Of a DNA stretch of 64,000 nucleotides, positions 47,086-57,669 are shown piece by piece. How positions within the stretch are numbered: position 1 is the stretch's first letter; each line of letters starts with the position of its first letter. The translations under genes were made by a program, and so were the position numbers. The notes under the pieces are model-generated. The model had not been told where the DNA came from. It was given only the letters and a program-made list of their open reading frames with translations, and did no database searches. Origin of the DNA: Cladorrhinum sp. PSN259 (Eukaryota > Ascomycota > Sordariomycetes > Sordariales > Podosporaceae); the NCBI GenBank assembly GCA_033725935.1, contig MU867077.1, positions 506,776 through 570,775 on the forward strand. The letters are read 5' to 3'.

Positions 47086-48805
47086 ATGAAGACCGCGGTC
47101 CCGAGGGCGCTGCGTGGCGTTCAAAACGCTCAGCTAAGAAACCGTTTTGTTTCAATAATTTCGTCCATTACCTCCGCCACCAGCTCCATTCATAACTCGG
47201 CCTTCAGGTCAACGCCTACCAGCCGCTCAAGCTTGAAATCAGCATTGCAATATCGTAACTTTTCGACAACAGTTAGATTGCGGGAAAAAGATCAAGATGA
47301 TGATGAAGAGAGAAAATGGTCAACACCGTTGGCCAAGCAATTGGCCCAAGCCATCGAGGTGAGTACTCATCTCACATCATAGTTCCAGTGTAAAATATAT
47401 ACTCACATAATATCTAGTTGACAGGCCCAATCCCTCTTGCTAGCTTTATGCGCATGTGCTTGACCTCAGATGTCGGTGGCTATTACACAGGTGCCATAGA
47501 ACAAGGCCGTGATCAGTTCGGTCTCAAAGGCGACTTCGTAACATCACCGGAAATTTCCCAAGTATTTGGTGAACTCATTGGTATTTGGTTCTTGACCGAA
47601 TGGCTTGCCCAAGGAAAGCAAAGCACCGGGGTTGAGTTGATCGAAGTTGGCCCCGGCCGTGGTACCCTCATGGACGACATGCTTCGAGTAAGCTACCCTC
47701 TCCACCTCTGTATCAAACCACCGCTTACAACTTCTAGACAATACAAAACTTTCCAGCAATGTCCAACAGCATCGACGCAATCTACATGGTTGAGGCATCT
47801 CCTGAGCTCCGCAAAACTCAAAAGAATCTCCTCTGTGGGCCAGACGCGCCCCTGACCGAATCAAAATCCGGCTCCCACTCAGTCTGCAAGTACAATTCGA
47901 TACCCATAGTCTGGACCGAGACGATCAAATCCATCCCCCAATCCCCATCAAAACAGCCCTTCATAGTCGCCCACGAATTCTTTGACGCACTACCAATCCA
48001 CGCCTTCGAGCTCGTTTCTGTTCCTCCTTCTCAACAGCCCGCCTCACCTAATTCCTCACCATCGACGCAAACTACCTCCCCAACCTTGCAATGGAGAGAA
48101 ATGCTGGTTTCCCCCACTCCGCCAGGCTCAACGCACGAGTCGCTGAAGACGCCCGCTTCCCAGAGTAGACTTACGCCTCCACCTGATTTTCAACTTACGT
48201 TGTCTACTTCTCCCACTCGTCACTCGCTTTACCTACCCGAATCCTCTCCCCGTTTCAGGGCTCTCAAGAAGACTGTCGGCCCGGGCGCTTTACTCGAAGT
48301 CTGCCCTGACCTCTCCCTCTACGCATCAGACTTTGCTTCGCGCATCGGCGGATCAGCTCAGAACCCAAAGGCGAAGCCGTCTGGTGCGGCTTTGATCCTC
48401 GATTACGGTCCTGGGGACGGAACGATTCCGACCAACTCCTTGCGCGGCATTCGCAGGCACAAGAGAGTCTCGCCCTTCGCTGAGCCCGGACTTACGGATC
48501 TGTCAGTTGATGTTGACTTTGCAGCTATCGCAGAAGGAGCGATGATTGCAAGTGAGGGTGTTGAAGTTCACGGCCCAGTTGCGCAGGGCGTATTCCTGGA
48601 GTCTATGGGAATCAAGGAGCGTGCTGGAGTGTTGGCTAAGAAGGCAGGAAGCGACGAGGCGAAGCAGGGCGTTGAGAGGGCGTGGAAGCGGTTGGTCGAT
48701 ATGGGACCTGGAGGCATGGGTAAGGTATACCAAGCTTTGGCGATCCTGCCAGAGAATGAGGGAAGGAGAAGACCTGTTGGTTTTGGAGGGGATGTCGTGA
48801 ATTAG
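47086..48805 (+). CDS. Mitochondrial protein arginine methyltransferase NDUFAF7 homologue
   Basis: SAM-dependent methyltransferase of the MidA/DUF185 family; the human protein methylates an arginine of the complex I subunit NDUFS2 during assembly. Exons 47086-47358, 47418-47687 and 47738-48805 give 536 residues. The N-terminus is Arg/Ser-rich without acidic residues up to about 60, a likely mitochondrial presequence. Family motifs: LTGPIPLASFMRMCLTSDVG, GGYYTGAIEQGRDQFG, then VTSPEISQVFGELIG and the SAM-binding glycine loop EVGPGRGTL (Gly169, 171, 173), followed by YMVEASPELR and VAHEFFDALPIHAFE. Introns are 59 and 50 nt. The start is the first ATG; an in-frame TTG three codons upstream is not preferred. 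The large proline/serine insert after the HEFFDALP motif is common in fungi. Confidence 0.92.
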
Positions 48806-49080
48806 GATAGGAGGAGGGTGTGATGTCGTGTCATATCATTGTATTTCAAGTCAAAATGTGGCGGCGATCTGTAATGAAAGGTTCGAATATCACCAAAAAA
48901 AGGGGAAATGGCCGAGCAAATGCTTTCTTATATCCAAGAACATCAAGCAAACATATACTTTCTCAAGCGAACCTAGCCATATCAATATCAGGCCTCAAAC
49001 TTGGTCGCAAATATAACGCTTGTTAAACCATCCGAAAAACGCCTTGCAATGCTTTTGCTTTCTTTTCAATTCATAGATAA

Positions 49081-50871
49081 TCACCACCCATCAAAATTTC
49101 CAAAACCACCACCGCCCATCCTCACCTTCTTCTTTGGTGGCTCGGGCCCAATGTCGTCCTCAATCACCCCCTGGCCTTCTTCCTCCAGTTTGCCCTTCGA
49201 CGAAGAAGCAACAGCATCCTTCAAGTATCTCCCCACACCTAAATCACCCTTCGTGTTGTCTCCACCATCCCCAACTGTCCTGATCCTCTTGCCCGTCCAA
49301 GTCACTTTATCGTCCTCGGTCCCACCCCGCCGCCTAATCTCCTCTTTTTCTTTTTCTTCCTTCTCTTTTTTGTTCTTCTCCTTCATGAACTCCTCGAATG
49401 GGTCAACGAATACTACTACATCCTGTATCAATATTTCCTTGAGTGGTCTGTTTGTCCCGGACTCTACTGGCACATCCTCCAGTTTTGTTAAAGTGGTGTC
49501 CAATCCTTCTATGACTTTTCCAAATATGGTATGCTTCTTGTCTAGATGCTTGCAAGCCCGGTATGTGATGAAGAACTGGGAAGAATTGGTGTTCTTCCCC
49601 TTGTTGGCCATTGACAATACTCCGCGGGAGTCATGTGATAACGGTCCCTCAAGTTCGTCGTTGAAGTTCTTTCCCCAGATTGACTGCCCGCCACGACCAG
49701 TGCCTGTTGGATCGCCACCTTGAATCATAAAGTTCTTGATGTTTCGGTGGAAGGGTATGTTCTTGTAGTAGCCTTTTTGTGCTAGGCGAATAAAGTTCCA
49801 TACAGCTCTTGGGGCAAGATCCGTGTGCAATTCCACGGTTAAAGGGCCGAGAGAAGTGAGGACTCGGACGTAGCCTTTGTGCTTGACTAATTTGGGACGG
49901 AGAAGGTAGTCTTCATCTGTGAGGATAGCACGTTCTCCTGAAGTTTCAGGAGTAAGACCCGTGGAGGTGAAGGAAGCAGCTGCCCGGCCAGTTGTGTATA
50001 CAGCTGCGTTGGCTGCGAGTTTCTTTTCGACTATGGACGGCGGTCTTGGAGTTGAGGAGCCATTGGAAGCCGAGCCTGTCTTAGTGAGGGCCTGCGTCGT
50101 TCGGTTGACGTCGAGGCTTCCGGAAGCGCGGGCTTGACGAGCGCGCTCAACAGCTTCTTTCGCTCGAAGAACCTTGTCGCCTATTCGGCCGAGAGCATTA
50201 ATGTTGATCGATCCTTCTTGCCGCTGTTGTTCTTGTTCTGGTGTAAGAACTGCGTCCTCGCCATCTTGGATGTGCTTGAATTGGCTCAAGTCGCGGCTCG
50301 AGGCGTTTTGGGGGTCTTGCAGGGTGATGATATCCTTGCGACCAAACTCAACGTCGTCAACCAGATCTCTCCACATTTTGGCCTTTATATTCATGCGCTC
50401 GACCGTTTCCCAGGCAAAAACATTAGCGTAGGTGCCATGACGGATCGCAACGATATGTGTATTGTCGGTGAACTCTTTGAAGGTAACCGGGTCGATGTAA
50501 TCGCCTTTTCCATCTGTCGGGATGCCATTTCGGTCGGTGCTCTCTGAGGTGTCGGCGTTTCGCGAAAAGTTGAGCTTGATTAGATCCTTAGCAGCAAGAG
50601 GTTTGCCGTCGACGGGGTTCGTTCCTTTTTTCTCCAGCCAAGCGCTGATAACCTCAACATCGAATATTGTTCCATCCGCGGTGCAAACGGGGTTCTTGAA
50701 TGGTTGAAGGCTTGCAGCGCAAAAGTTGAAGGGCAGTCGCTTGAAGCTCGCATGGAGGCCACCGCTTCGTTGTGCGCGAGTACCGGCATTTGCGCCAACA
50801 CTGGCGCCGTATGCATCCGCTGACGACCACTCAGAGTGGGTGATATACAGCTTGTCGGTTCCCTTTCCCAT
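49081..50871 (-). CDS. CYP8: U-box cyclophilin, peptidyl-prolyl isomerase-like 2 (PPIL2/Cyp8)
   Basis: Nuclear protein combining a RING-like U-box (probable E3 ubiquitin ligase) and a cyclophilin domain; the human relative PPIL2 associates with the spliceosome. Single exon, 596 residues, the usual length. The start MGKGTDKLYITHSEW is diagnostic. U-box about 43-115 (LPFNFCAASLQPFKNPVCT), with a second half-domain, DYIDPVTFKEF, at about 124. Cyclophilin domain about 331-490 with the catalytic Arg376 in FHRNIKNFMIQGGDPTGTG, and Gly/Ser-rich active-site segments GRGGQSIWG and NTNSSQFFI. The tryptophan used by cyclophilin A to bind cyclosporin is His447 here (KKHTIFG), so weak drug binding is expected. 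The C-terminus has Lys/Glu-rich and KKKVRM basic stretches. It is tail to tail with the NDUFAF7 homologue. Confidence 0.95.
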   Translation of the reverse strand: MGKGTDKLYITHSEWSSADAYGASVGANAGTRAQRSGGLHASFKRLPFNFCAASLQPFKNPVCTADGTIFDVEVISAWLEKKGTNPVDGKPLAAKDLIKLNFSRNADTSESTDRNGIPTDGKGDYIDPVTFKEFTDNTHIVAIRHGTYANVFAWETVERMNIKAKMWRDLVDDVEFGRKDIITLQDPQNASSRDLSQFKHIQDGEDAVLTPEQEQQRQEGSININALGRIGDKVLRAKEAVERARQARASGSLDVNRTTQALTKTGSASNGSSTPRPPSIVEKKLAANAAVYTTGRAAASFTSTGLTPETSGERAILTDEDYLLRPKLVKHKGYVRVLTSLGPLTVELHTDLAPRAVWNFIRLAQKGYYKNIPFHRNIKNFMIQGGDPTGTGRGGQSIWGKNFNDELEGPLSHDSRGVLSMANKGKNTNSSQFFITYRACKHLDKKHTIFGKVIEGLDTTLTKLEDVPVESGTNRPLKEILIQDVVVFVDPFEEFMKEKNKKEKEEKEKEEIRRRGGTEDDKVTWTGKRIRTVGDGGDNTKGDLGVGRYLKDAVASSSKGKLEEEGQGVIEDDIGPEPPKKKVRMGGGGFGNFDGW

Positions 50872-51402
50872 GTTTGCGACAAGGTGATGAATGTAAAAGA
50901 AAACAAAGCAATTGGAAAGTAGGTTGAATTGGTCCGATCCATCAAGTTCTTATCTTATCGTAGCTCGCAGGGGACAAGGGGTAACAGCAGCGCTCAATTA
51001 CGTGAGGCCCCACTCTCTTCCGCTGTTTCATGCAGCTGTTAGGTACCCCTGTGTCCATTTTGGAACAGCTGGGAGCCTGTTCTGGCCCAGGATCCCGTCG
51101 ATTCGATTCAGCAACAGGGAGGTGCGCAACGTCAGCCAGCCCAGCGCATCCGAAACTTTATCTCTAATTTGGATTTGAACCTTTTGACAGAACTGTCTGT
51201 CATCATTGACACCTGCTGTAGTGCATTGGCATCACCGAACGCACTTTCATACGCCTATGTCGAATACCCCTGTTTCCATCATCTGAAAACCAAGCTCCAA
51301 GGACACGTACGCTGTCGTATATACCACCCCCCGAACCAACACGACAACCCAAACACCCACGCCGGGATAACGAAGGGAGCAATTTCCATCACATAACCCG
51401 CC
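50872..51402. promoter_or_regulatory. Bidirectional promoter region, CYP8 / PTM1-like
   Basis: 531 bp between divergent start codons, probably with both promoters. The 0.1 kb before the PTM1-like start is rich in ACC/AAC (leader-like). No named site recognised. Confidence 0.5.
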
Positions 51403-53092
51403 ATGAGGGGCTGGGCATATACCCTCTTTCTCCTGTTAGCGTCTGTATGGACAGCAACAGCGCTCGAAGAATTACTCGACGACTCAGAAGACAACAGCCA
51501 ACGATGCACAGGCATGTACGACAAGAACGCCTGGGGCGGCCCAGTCGACCCCTTCATCCTCGTTAAGTTCACCGATGTTGGCAAAGACCAGGGGGAAGAT
51601 CCCACCGTTTCTCTCCTCATCTTTGAGTGGAAAGATCAGGAACTCATCGGCACTCCGGATAGGAACGAGATCCTCATCTGTGAGCAAAAGTTCATTGATG
51701 AAGGCCTCTGCAAGTCCACTCAGATGGGCGAGATTATCCTGAACCCCAACGCTACCGACTCGAAAAACGTGATCCTCACAAAGGCTGTTCACCTCAAGGA
51801 CTCGAAGCCCATCAAGTATCCTATTACCAATACAGGGTATTATTGCGTTATCACGGAGAAGGTCACAAAGGATAATACCTACCAAGCTGTTGTTGAGTTC
51901 AGAAACGCATACGGAGAGCTGCCGGCAACTAAGATTCCGGAGTTGCCATTCTACGGCGGTATTGCAATTCTGTATGCCTTGGTCCTGGTGTACTGGGGTT
52001 TCCTGTACTATCAGCATCGGACGGATATCTTGGCTGTGCAAAACTACATTACAGCCATCTTGATCTTCCTTGTCATTGAGATGTTGATGACTTGGGGATA
52101 TCTTGATTTCTTGAACAGGCACGGGTCGAGCGTGGGATCCCATGTCCTATTGGGTGTGGTCGCAATCTTGAACGCCGGCAGGAATTCTTTTAGCTTCTTT
52201 TTGCTGCTTATTGTGTGTATGGGCTATGGTGTGGTGAAGCCGACGCTTGGCAAGACCATGATATATGTGAGGTACTTGGCTATCGCGCATTTCGTTTTCG
52301 GAATTGTGTATGCGATTACCAGCTTTGTGATTAAGCCGGATACTGCGGGTGAGTTCTCCTCTCGTTTTGTCTGAATGAACCACTGATACTGATGACGATA
52401 TAGGCCCCTTCGTTCTCCTAATAGTACTGCCTCTAGCTGGCACACTAACAGCATTCTACGTCTGGACCTTGAACTCGCTCAACTTCACGCTCAAGGATCT
52501 CAGGGAGCGCAAGCAGCACGCCAAGGAGACCATGTATAAGAAGCTGTGGTGGGGCATCCTCATCTCCATCATTGTCATCTTTGCATTCTTCTTCTTCAAT
52601 TCTTTTACCTTCGCCACGGCTAGCGACCCGGACTTCGTTCCCTTCCACTGGAAATCTAGATGGTTCATTCTCGATGGTTGGCTCAATATTGTCTATTTTG
52701 CTGACGTATGCTGGATCGCGTACGTGTGGAGGCCCACCGCAAATAACCGCAGATTCGCCATGAGTGACGAGCTTGCCCAGGAGGACGACGGCACCTTTGA
52801 GATTGCCAATCTAGATATCGGCAATCCGGATGAGAGTGATGACGAGGATGAAGAGAGGAGAATTGGGAGCAAGTCATCGTCACAGATGCCGAGCCAGGGA
52901 TTGAGTGTTCAGAGAGGTGGGCAAGCTTCGACTACTAGTGCTAGCGCCTCGATTCAGCCGCAGAGAAAGCCAAGTCCAGAGAGGGACTCGTTTGATGGTG
53001 AGACCATCTTCGCCGTTGGGGAGGATGGGGACAAGTTTTCATCAGATGACGACAGTGAAGAGGAATCTAAGCTGGTAAGGGGGAGAAAATAA
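51403..53092 (+). CDS. Seven-transmembrane protein of the PTM1/GPR107 (GOST) family
   Basis: Golgi/endosome membrane protein of the Lung-7TM family, whose members help in membrane trafficking. Exons 51403-52348 and 52404-53092 (55-nt intron, GTGAGT...ATAG) give 544 residues. There is a signal peptide of about 20 residues (MRGWAYTLFLLLASVWTATA), a lumenal domain to about 178 with paired Cys (C93, C103 and others), then seven hydrophobic segments starting at about 182, 213, 247, 265, 290, 317 and 362, with a further one near 395-420. Typical motifs are YGGIAILYALVLVYWGFLY, GYGVVKPTLG and WFILDGWLNIVYF. The cytosolic tail is acidic and Ser-rich (DESDDEDEE, SSDDDSEEE), as in Ptm1. The intron splits a Gly codon inside the fifth segment region. 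Confidence 0.92.
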
Positions 53093-53585
53093 AGACGGCG
53101 GAAACAAGTGGTAGACTGGGCCAACACAAGGAAAGAGAAGGGTTCTGAGCAAACACAACGCATTACAACTACTGTTATTTTAGCCCGGGCTCTTCCTGAG
53201 CGCCACAAAAAGAGGGGGTCCGGATTTGATGGTAAAACTGGGCCCTATATACATATATCATTATTGTAGTATAGTTGCAGTGGCGTCGGTGGGTTGGATT
53301 CATATTAGGATTGGCTTTTGCATTTATCTTCTTTCCTTTTCCTAGCTAACATTGGTGGTGTGGTGGTTATCATAATAAAAAAGGTCAACTGATACATCAG
53401 AAATGAGCCTTTGAGTGTTCAAGAGCGACAGGAAATCAGTTTATATCTATCTGGCTTCCTGGAGTGCAGTTTTTGATGCACTGATATCTCGGTTATGAAG
53501 CTCCCCTAGCAACATATGACACGGCCAGCAATTATGGAAGTCATGTTTATGGAACTTGATGCTTTGATGGCAGATTTCCCGCAAT
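53093..53585. other. Intergenic between convergent PTM1-like and DUF7702 genes
   Basis: About 0.49 kb containing the two 3' UTRs. AT-rich with a TATACATATATC stretch at about 53248-53259. No gene or repeat seen. Confidence 0.6.
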
Positions 53586-54627
53586 TCAAACTGCGGTCCC
53601 AACCACACCATCTTGTTCAGTTTTCCTCGGCCCAACAGTCAGCCGTTCAATTTGTCTCTTCCTCCTCTCCAGCCTCCTCCCAATTATGCTTCCACTCAAC
53701 CAGCTTCTCCCAGCACTTCCTCCACTATTGCTCGCCTCCGCTGTCTGCCCCTGCACCACGATACCATTCACCCGCTTCAACGTCAGTCCTACCCCTTCCA
53801 AGATCCCAACAACCATAACCTCCATCACCACAGCCATACCCAGAAACCACCAAGCGTACCCTTCCGCCCCTCCGAACCCTCTAAACCTTGGATCATTGCT
53901 AAACGTAGCTAGACCACTGAATACCACCCGAACAACCATGAACGGTATCGTCCCGGCAACGGCCCAGAGTAGTCTCCTATCGCCCTTTTCCTTGCCTATG
54001 TGGTTGTAGCTTATCAAGCAGGATACAGTGCCAGCTACCACTCCCGCAAAGCCGGCAATCATCAGACCTAAGCCGATCTCACTTTCTATGGGGATTTCTA
54101 CTGGTTCGTAGGGAGCTTGGCCGGACATGACGTCGTCGATTTCTGAACCCATGAGACTACCGCCTACGATGCCTAGTATCAGGCCGACGACGACTACGAT
54201 CTGGGCCAGACGTTGGTGACGAGGAGTGAAGGATGTTGTGTGTCCATTGTGCTGGGTTGATGATAGGATACGACCTATGAGGTTGAGGAGAGTGAGGATG
54301 AGGGCCGAGAGTCCGACAGAGTAGAAAATCTGTGTGGTGATGAGGAGTGCGACAGAAGGAGGGGTTGAAGCTGTTGAAAGCTGGAGGGAGGCGGCTATCA
54401 GACGGGTAAGGGTGAATATCAGGAGGTAGAGCCTGTTTTATTTTTTCCAGTTGTCAGTACTTGGATTTTAAAACTTGAGGTGTGAGAATGAAATGAGGAA
54501 AAAAAACTGACCAGCCGGCGTTTCGGCGGAAGCCATGGCGAGATGCTAGGAGGATTGCTGTCGGGAGGTAAGGGACGTAGATTGCTATTTGGACGGCGGC
54601 AATGGAGTTTATCGGGGAGAGTGCCAT
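53586..54627 (-). CDS. Seven-transmembrane protein, DUF7702 family
   Basis: Integral membrane protein of unknown function found widely in filamentous fungi. Exons 54627-54512 and 54432-53586 give 320 residues. The joined start (MALSPINSIAAVQIAIYVPY, then HGFRRNAGWLYLLIFTLTRL) is typical: an N-terminal helix, a basic RHGFRR loop and a second helix. About seven hydrophobic segments follow, including LLITTQIFYSVGLSALILTL, IVVVVGLILGIVGGSL and a late EGYAWWFLGMAVVMEVMVVG; a basic C-terminal tail ends the protein. The 79-nt intron begins GTCAGT, an uncommon donor, and ends AACAG; the Trp codon is split. Reading only from the Met at 54152 would lose the first 132 residues. Confidence 0.82.
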
Positions 54628-55701
54628 TTCTGACTTTTGAAAGGTATGGGAGTGTCGGCAATGGTTTTCTTTATCCTTTTCCTTTTTTTTTTGTTTTTTT
54701 TGGGGGAGGTTTTCTCCTTATAGGAGTTATTGTCAATCAGAAACCCTTCAGAAGAGGTTTATATTTCAGTTTCCAATCTCACCGACTGCACGGTTCCCGC
54801 CCTCAGCTCAACACTTCTTTGTTCCCGAATCCCAAGTGGGAGTTTCCGCTTCCCACCAAGACCGAAAAGCAGCAAGCCTATACCAGAACAAACGGCATGC
54901 TCGCTTCCGTCGGTTTCGTCTAAGCTGGCACAACGCTGCTTTGATGTAATTGGTTAAGACTCTTGCCTGGTATGGACGGGACTAGCCGTGATAGTATCAC
55001 TCCATGAAATCAGGCAGCAACGATTATTTTTCACGACTAGTATACTGACAGCATCTGCAAGATACAGTAATCTCTGTGCAACACCGGACAAGTCCGTAGG
55101 TGTGCCTTTGTGGATTGGGTGGCCAAGGTCTGGGAATAGCCTCGTGCAAAGTCATGATCGGGATCAGAGTGTTTCTTATTCTGGGTGCAGAAGGGGCAAA
55201 AAAGCTTGTCATGTGGTGGTGGCAGTTGCACGCCCGTCATCACCAAGAGTGGTATAGCTTATACGCCTGTCTCCTGCGCCGTGTGGCAGAAGAAAAAAGG
55301 GGTCCCGCATTCGTGATTTAGTCAGCGGAGAATTTCCGAAGAAGCTTGGGCCTCGCGGGACTTCAGCGTCGTGTTTTTGGCGCGCGTTTGCAGAAAATCA
55401 GCCTTCGGTTCTGCGGTGGCTTGACGTAGGGAATTTTCATTCTTTGATATGTTGGATCTGTACGATGGTCCAAACCGTATCTCAACCTATGGTGTCATTC
55501 TGGGGGTGAAACAGATACCACCACGGATCTTACTTTCCCTTCTCGTGTCTGTTGGTCCGAAACCCAGTCGGACGGAACCCTTCAGTTGGAGAGACATGTA
55601 ACACCTATAATACTTTGTGTTTTATGATCACCACATGGATACAGTCTGACATATCCGTATGTGGGGTGCTGGTTTGGGGGTGATATTGTGTCGCTGTGGG
55701 G

Positions 55702-55726
55702 GCCGACTCTCGTAAAGAGAGTCCGC
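55702..55726. repeat. Hairpin-forming inverted repeat
   Basis: GACTCTC (55705-55711) and GAGAGTC (55717-55723) form a perfect 7-bp stem with a 5-nt GTAAA loop, flanked by GGC/GCC that can extend it past one mismatch. A related stretch, GACTCTCGTGAAG, occurs at about 56806. No transcription unit is attached to it, so terminator or element-end roles are unproven. Confidence 0.5.
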
Positions 55727-56493
55727 CATCCGGGTCCGGGCCGAATGTCAAGCCAAGAATAACTCTCGACTGCACTGCAGGTGCGGTGCAGAGAACCAAA
55801 CGCATCGTTTCCTCCATTTGTCCATGCAAGGCTTTTGCTCGGATGCAGATGTGTTGTTTGTAGTTGCAGGTGATCAATGCTCAATAAAATGCGCGTAGTA
55901 ACCGCCAGCAAGGCTCTTCTTGAGATTAGATGAGGAATATTGAAACACAGCCACATAAACTGTGGTGCATTAAGTAATGAGATAATTAGTGGCAGCCACA
56001 TTTTCTCTATACCACACACCCTCTGTTTGTCGTTTGCATCTTTTACCATGTGGTTTCCATCAATAATTCTCGACAGAAAAGGAAACTCGGAGTTCATTCA
56101 CCCTTCTGCTCTGCATCTGCCGGCGCCTGCATGGCGTATGTAAAATGCAAGGTGTTCCTGGGGATGGTGTTTCTGAAAATGGGATGATGATGAGGATGAT
56201 ACGAGATGAGTGTGTGCAATATGGTCTGTGCTTCGACCCTACACCAGAGTTTTCCCAGTACAGTATTAGCGCAGGGCTGTGATAGTCCTAGTGCAATCTG
56301 GAGGATCTGCGTGATTTACAAACAATCTGTTTTATCTGCGCCTCGTGGATTATTTTTCCAGATCTGGATGTTTTCAATGTCGGACGGATTTGTGCCACAT
56401 TTGATTCAACACCGAACCATGACGATGATGAGAAGAACGTCTTGTCACCGAAGGCCAAATTCGATTCGCCGAGGACCGATGTTGGACACAACC

Positions 56494-56549
56494 TCCACTG
56501 TTCGGTGTCGACCCAGTCCACTGTTCGGTGTCGACTAGTCCACTGTTCC
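56494..56549. repeat. Short tandem repeat (about 23 bp, 2.5 copies)
   Basis: Units at 56494-56516 and 56517-56538, sharing TCCACTGTTCGGTGTCGAC, followed by a partial third copy at 56539-56549. Each full unit holds the palindrome GTCGAC. The repeat lies about 1.1 kb upstream of the Zn2Cys6 regulator. Confidence 0.85.
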
Positions 56550-57669
56550 CGCCCGGCATTTGAGATCCATCGGCCATCTTCACATGCTCCACAATCTAGA
56601 CCGACCGACTGCAAAGACTCTTCTATCCATCCAATATCTCCTGTCTCCTGCATGTTTCCGAAACTCGATTCGCTACCCGTAGTATCCCATGACGTGGAGG
56701 AGATGGAATAACCTGGAAGGAGACGTCGCTTCACGGTTCTAGGCAGCACACGCGAGTCCCCACTGCTTCACCAACTCGCTAAGTGCGGGTTTTCGTCACG
56801 CCGGTGACTCTCGTGAAGATTGGACGAGGGACTCTTTCAATTCCGCAATGTTGACACAGACTCAGCATATTATTCCGCAGTCCTCAAGCCATCATTTCCC
56901 AGTCGAGAAGGGTTCTAGAAGACTGAACCTGTAAAGTTCATGCAAGCCACGCAGCCCGCCCTTCGTTGAAGCCCTTGAAGGCGCTCATCTAAACGCACTT
57001 TTCCCTTCTCGCTTGACGTGGTGGGGACAAATGAACAACCACTGGCACCATTTTAAGGTTCTGAGCGGCTGTCGTTTGGGTGCCTCGCCAAGAGCTACCA
57101 TTGTCCCCTTCCGCATGGAGAACGCCTTCGCACAGGTAGCCCAAAGAGGAAGTACCCCTGCTCTCCCCCCGCCAATTGTTAGGAATATACTTTCTCACCC
57201 AAGACACCATCTCATCTCACTGGCGATTCCAGAGGAAAAGGACGCTGATCTGATAGCTGCCCACGAGTATCCATCTAGCTGAAGGCTGTGGTGGGATTTC
57301 AGGGGCTGTGCCTTGGGGTCATCATGTCCTGTGTCTTCATCACAGTTGCAGCAGCAGTCACAGCTCTCACATTGAATCCAAGACACCCAAGACCTATGAC
57401 AGACGAGTCTTCCCAAGACACCACCTGGGCACCACCACAACACCAAGGCTCGGGTTGACGTGAACCGTGCCGGTCGAGACCAGGGTTTAACCGTTTAACA
57501 CCATTGCGGCCTCCAGCAGATTGCATGCCACCCTTCCTAATCTTGATGCATCCGAAGTCAGCTTAAGAAGGCCTCAGCCGGACAGGCTTCTTTCTAGGCA
57601 TTCTGCAATTCACCTCGACCACTCGCTGTTCAGAATCTGACTACTGCGCCGTCAGCAAAGACAAGCAAG

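Larger units (their letters stand above)
54628..57669. other. 3 kb intergenic between divergent DUF7702 gene and Zn2Cys6 regulator
   Basis: No gene recognised. It contains a tRNA-like but non-functional sequence at 54935-55018, a strong small hairpin at 55702-55726, and a short tandem repeat at 56494-56549. Small open frames (for example 55582-56097 and 56288-56749 on the minus strand, 57013-57282 on the plus strand) show no family resemblance. The last 0.1 kb before the regulator is leader-like (A/G/C-rich). Confidence 0.5.

Noticed and set aside
54935..55018. tRNA-like sequence: 7-bp acceptor-like stem (GCTGCTT with AGGCAGC) and a D-arm-like ATTGGTTAAGAC
   Set aside because: The region that should form the T-arm has no TTCRA loop and no 5-bp stem, and no anticodon stem pairs. 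At best a decayed tRNA; tRNAscan-SE would decide.
55597..55605. TGTAACACC, like the start of a copia-type LTR
   Set aside because: No matching inverted end, target duplication or element body was found downstream.
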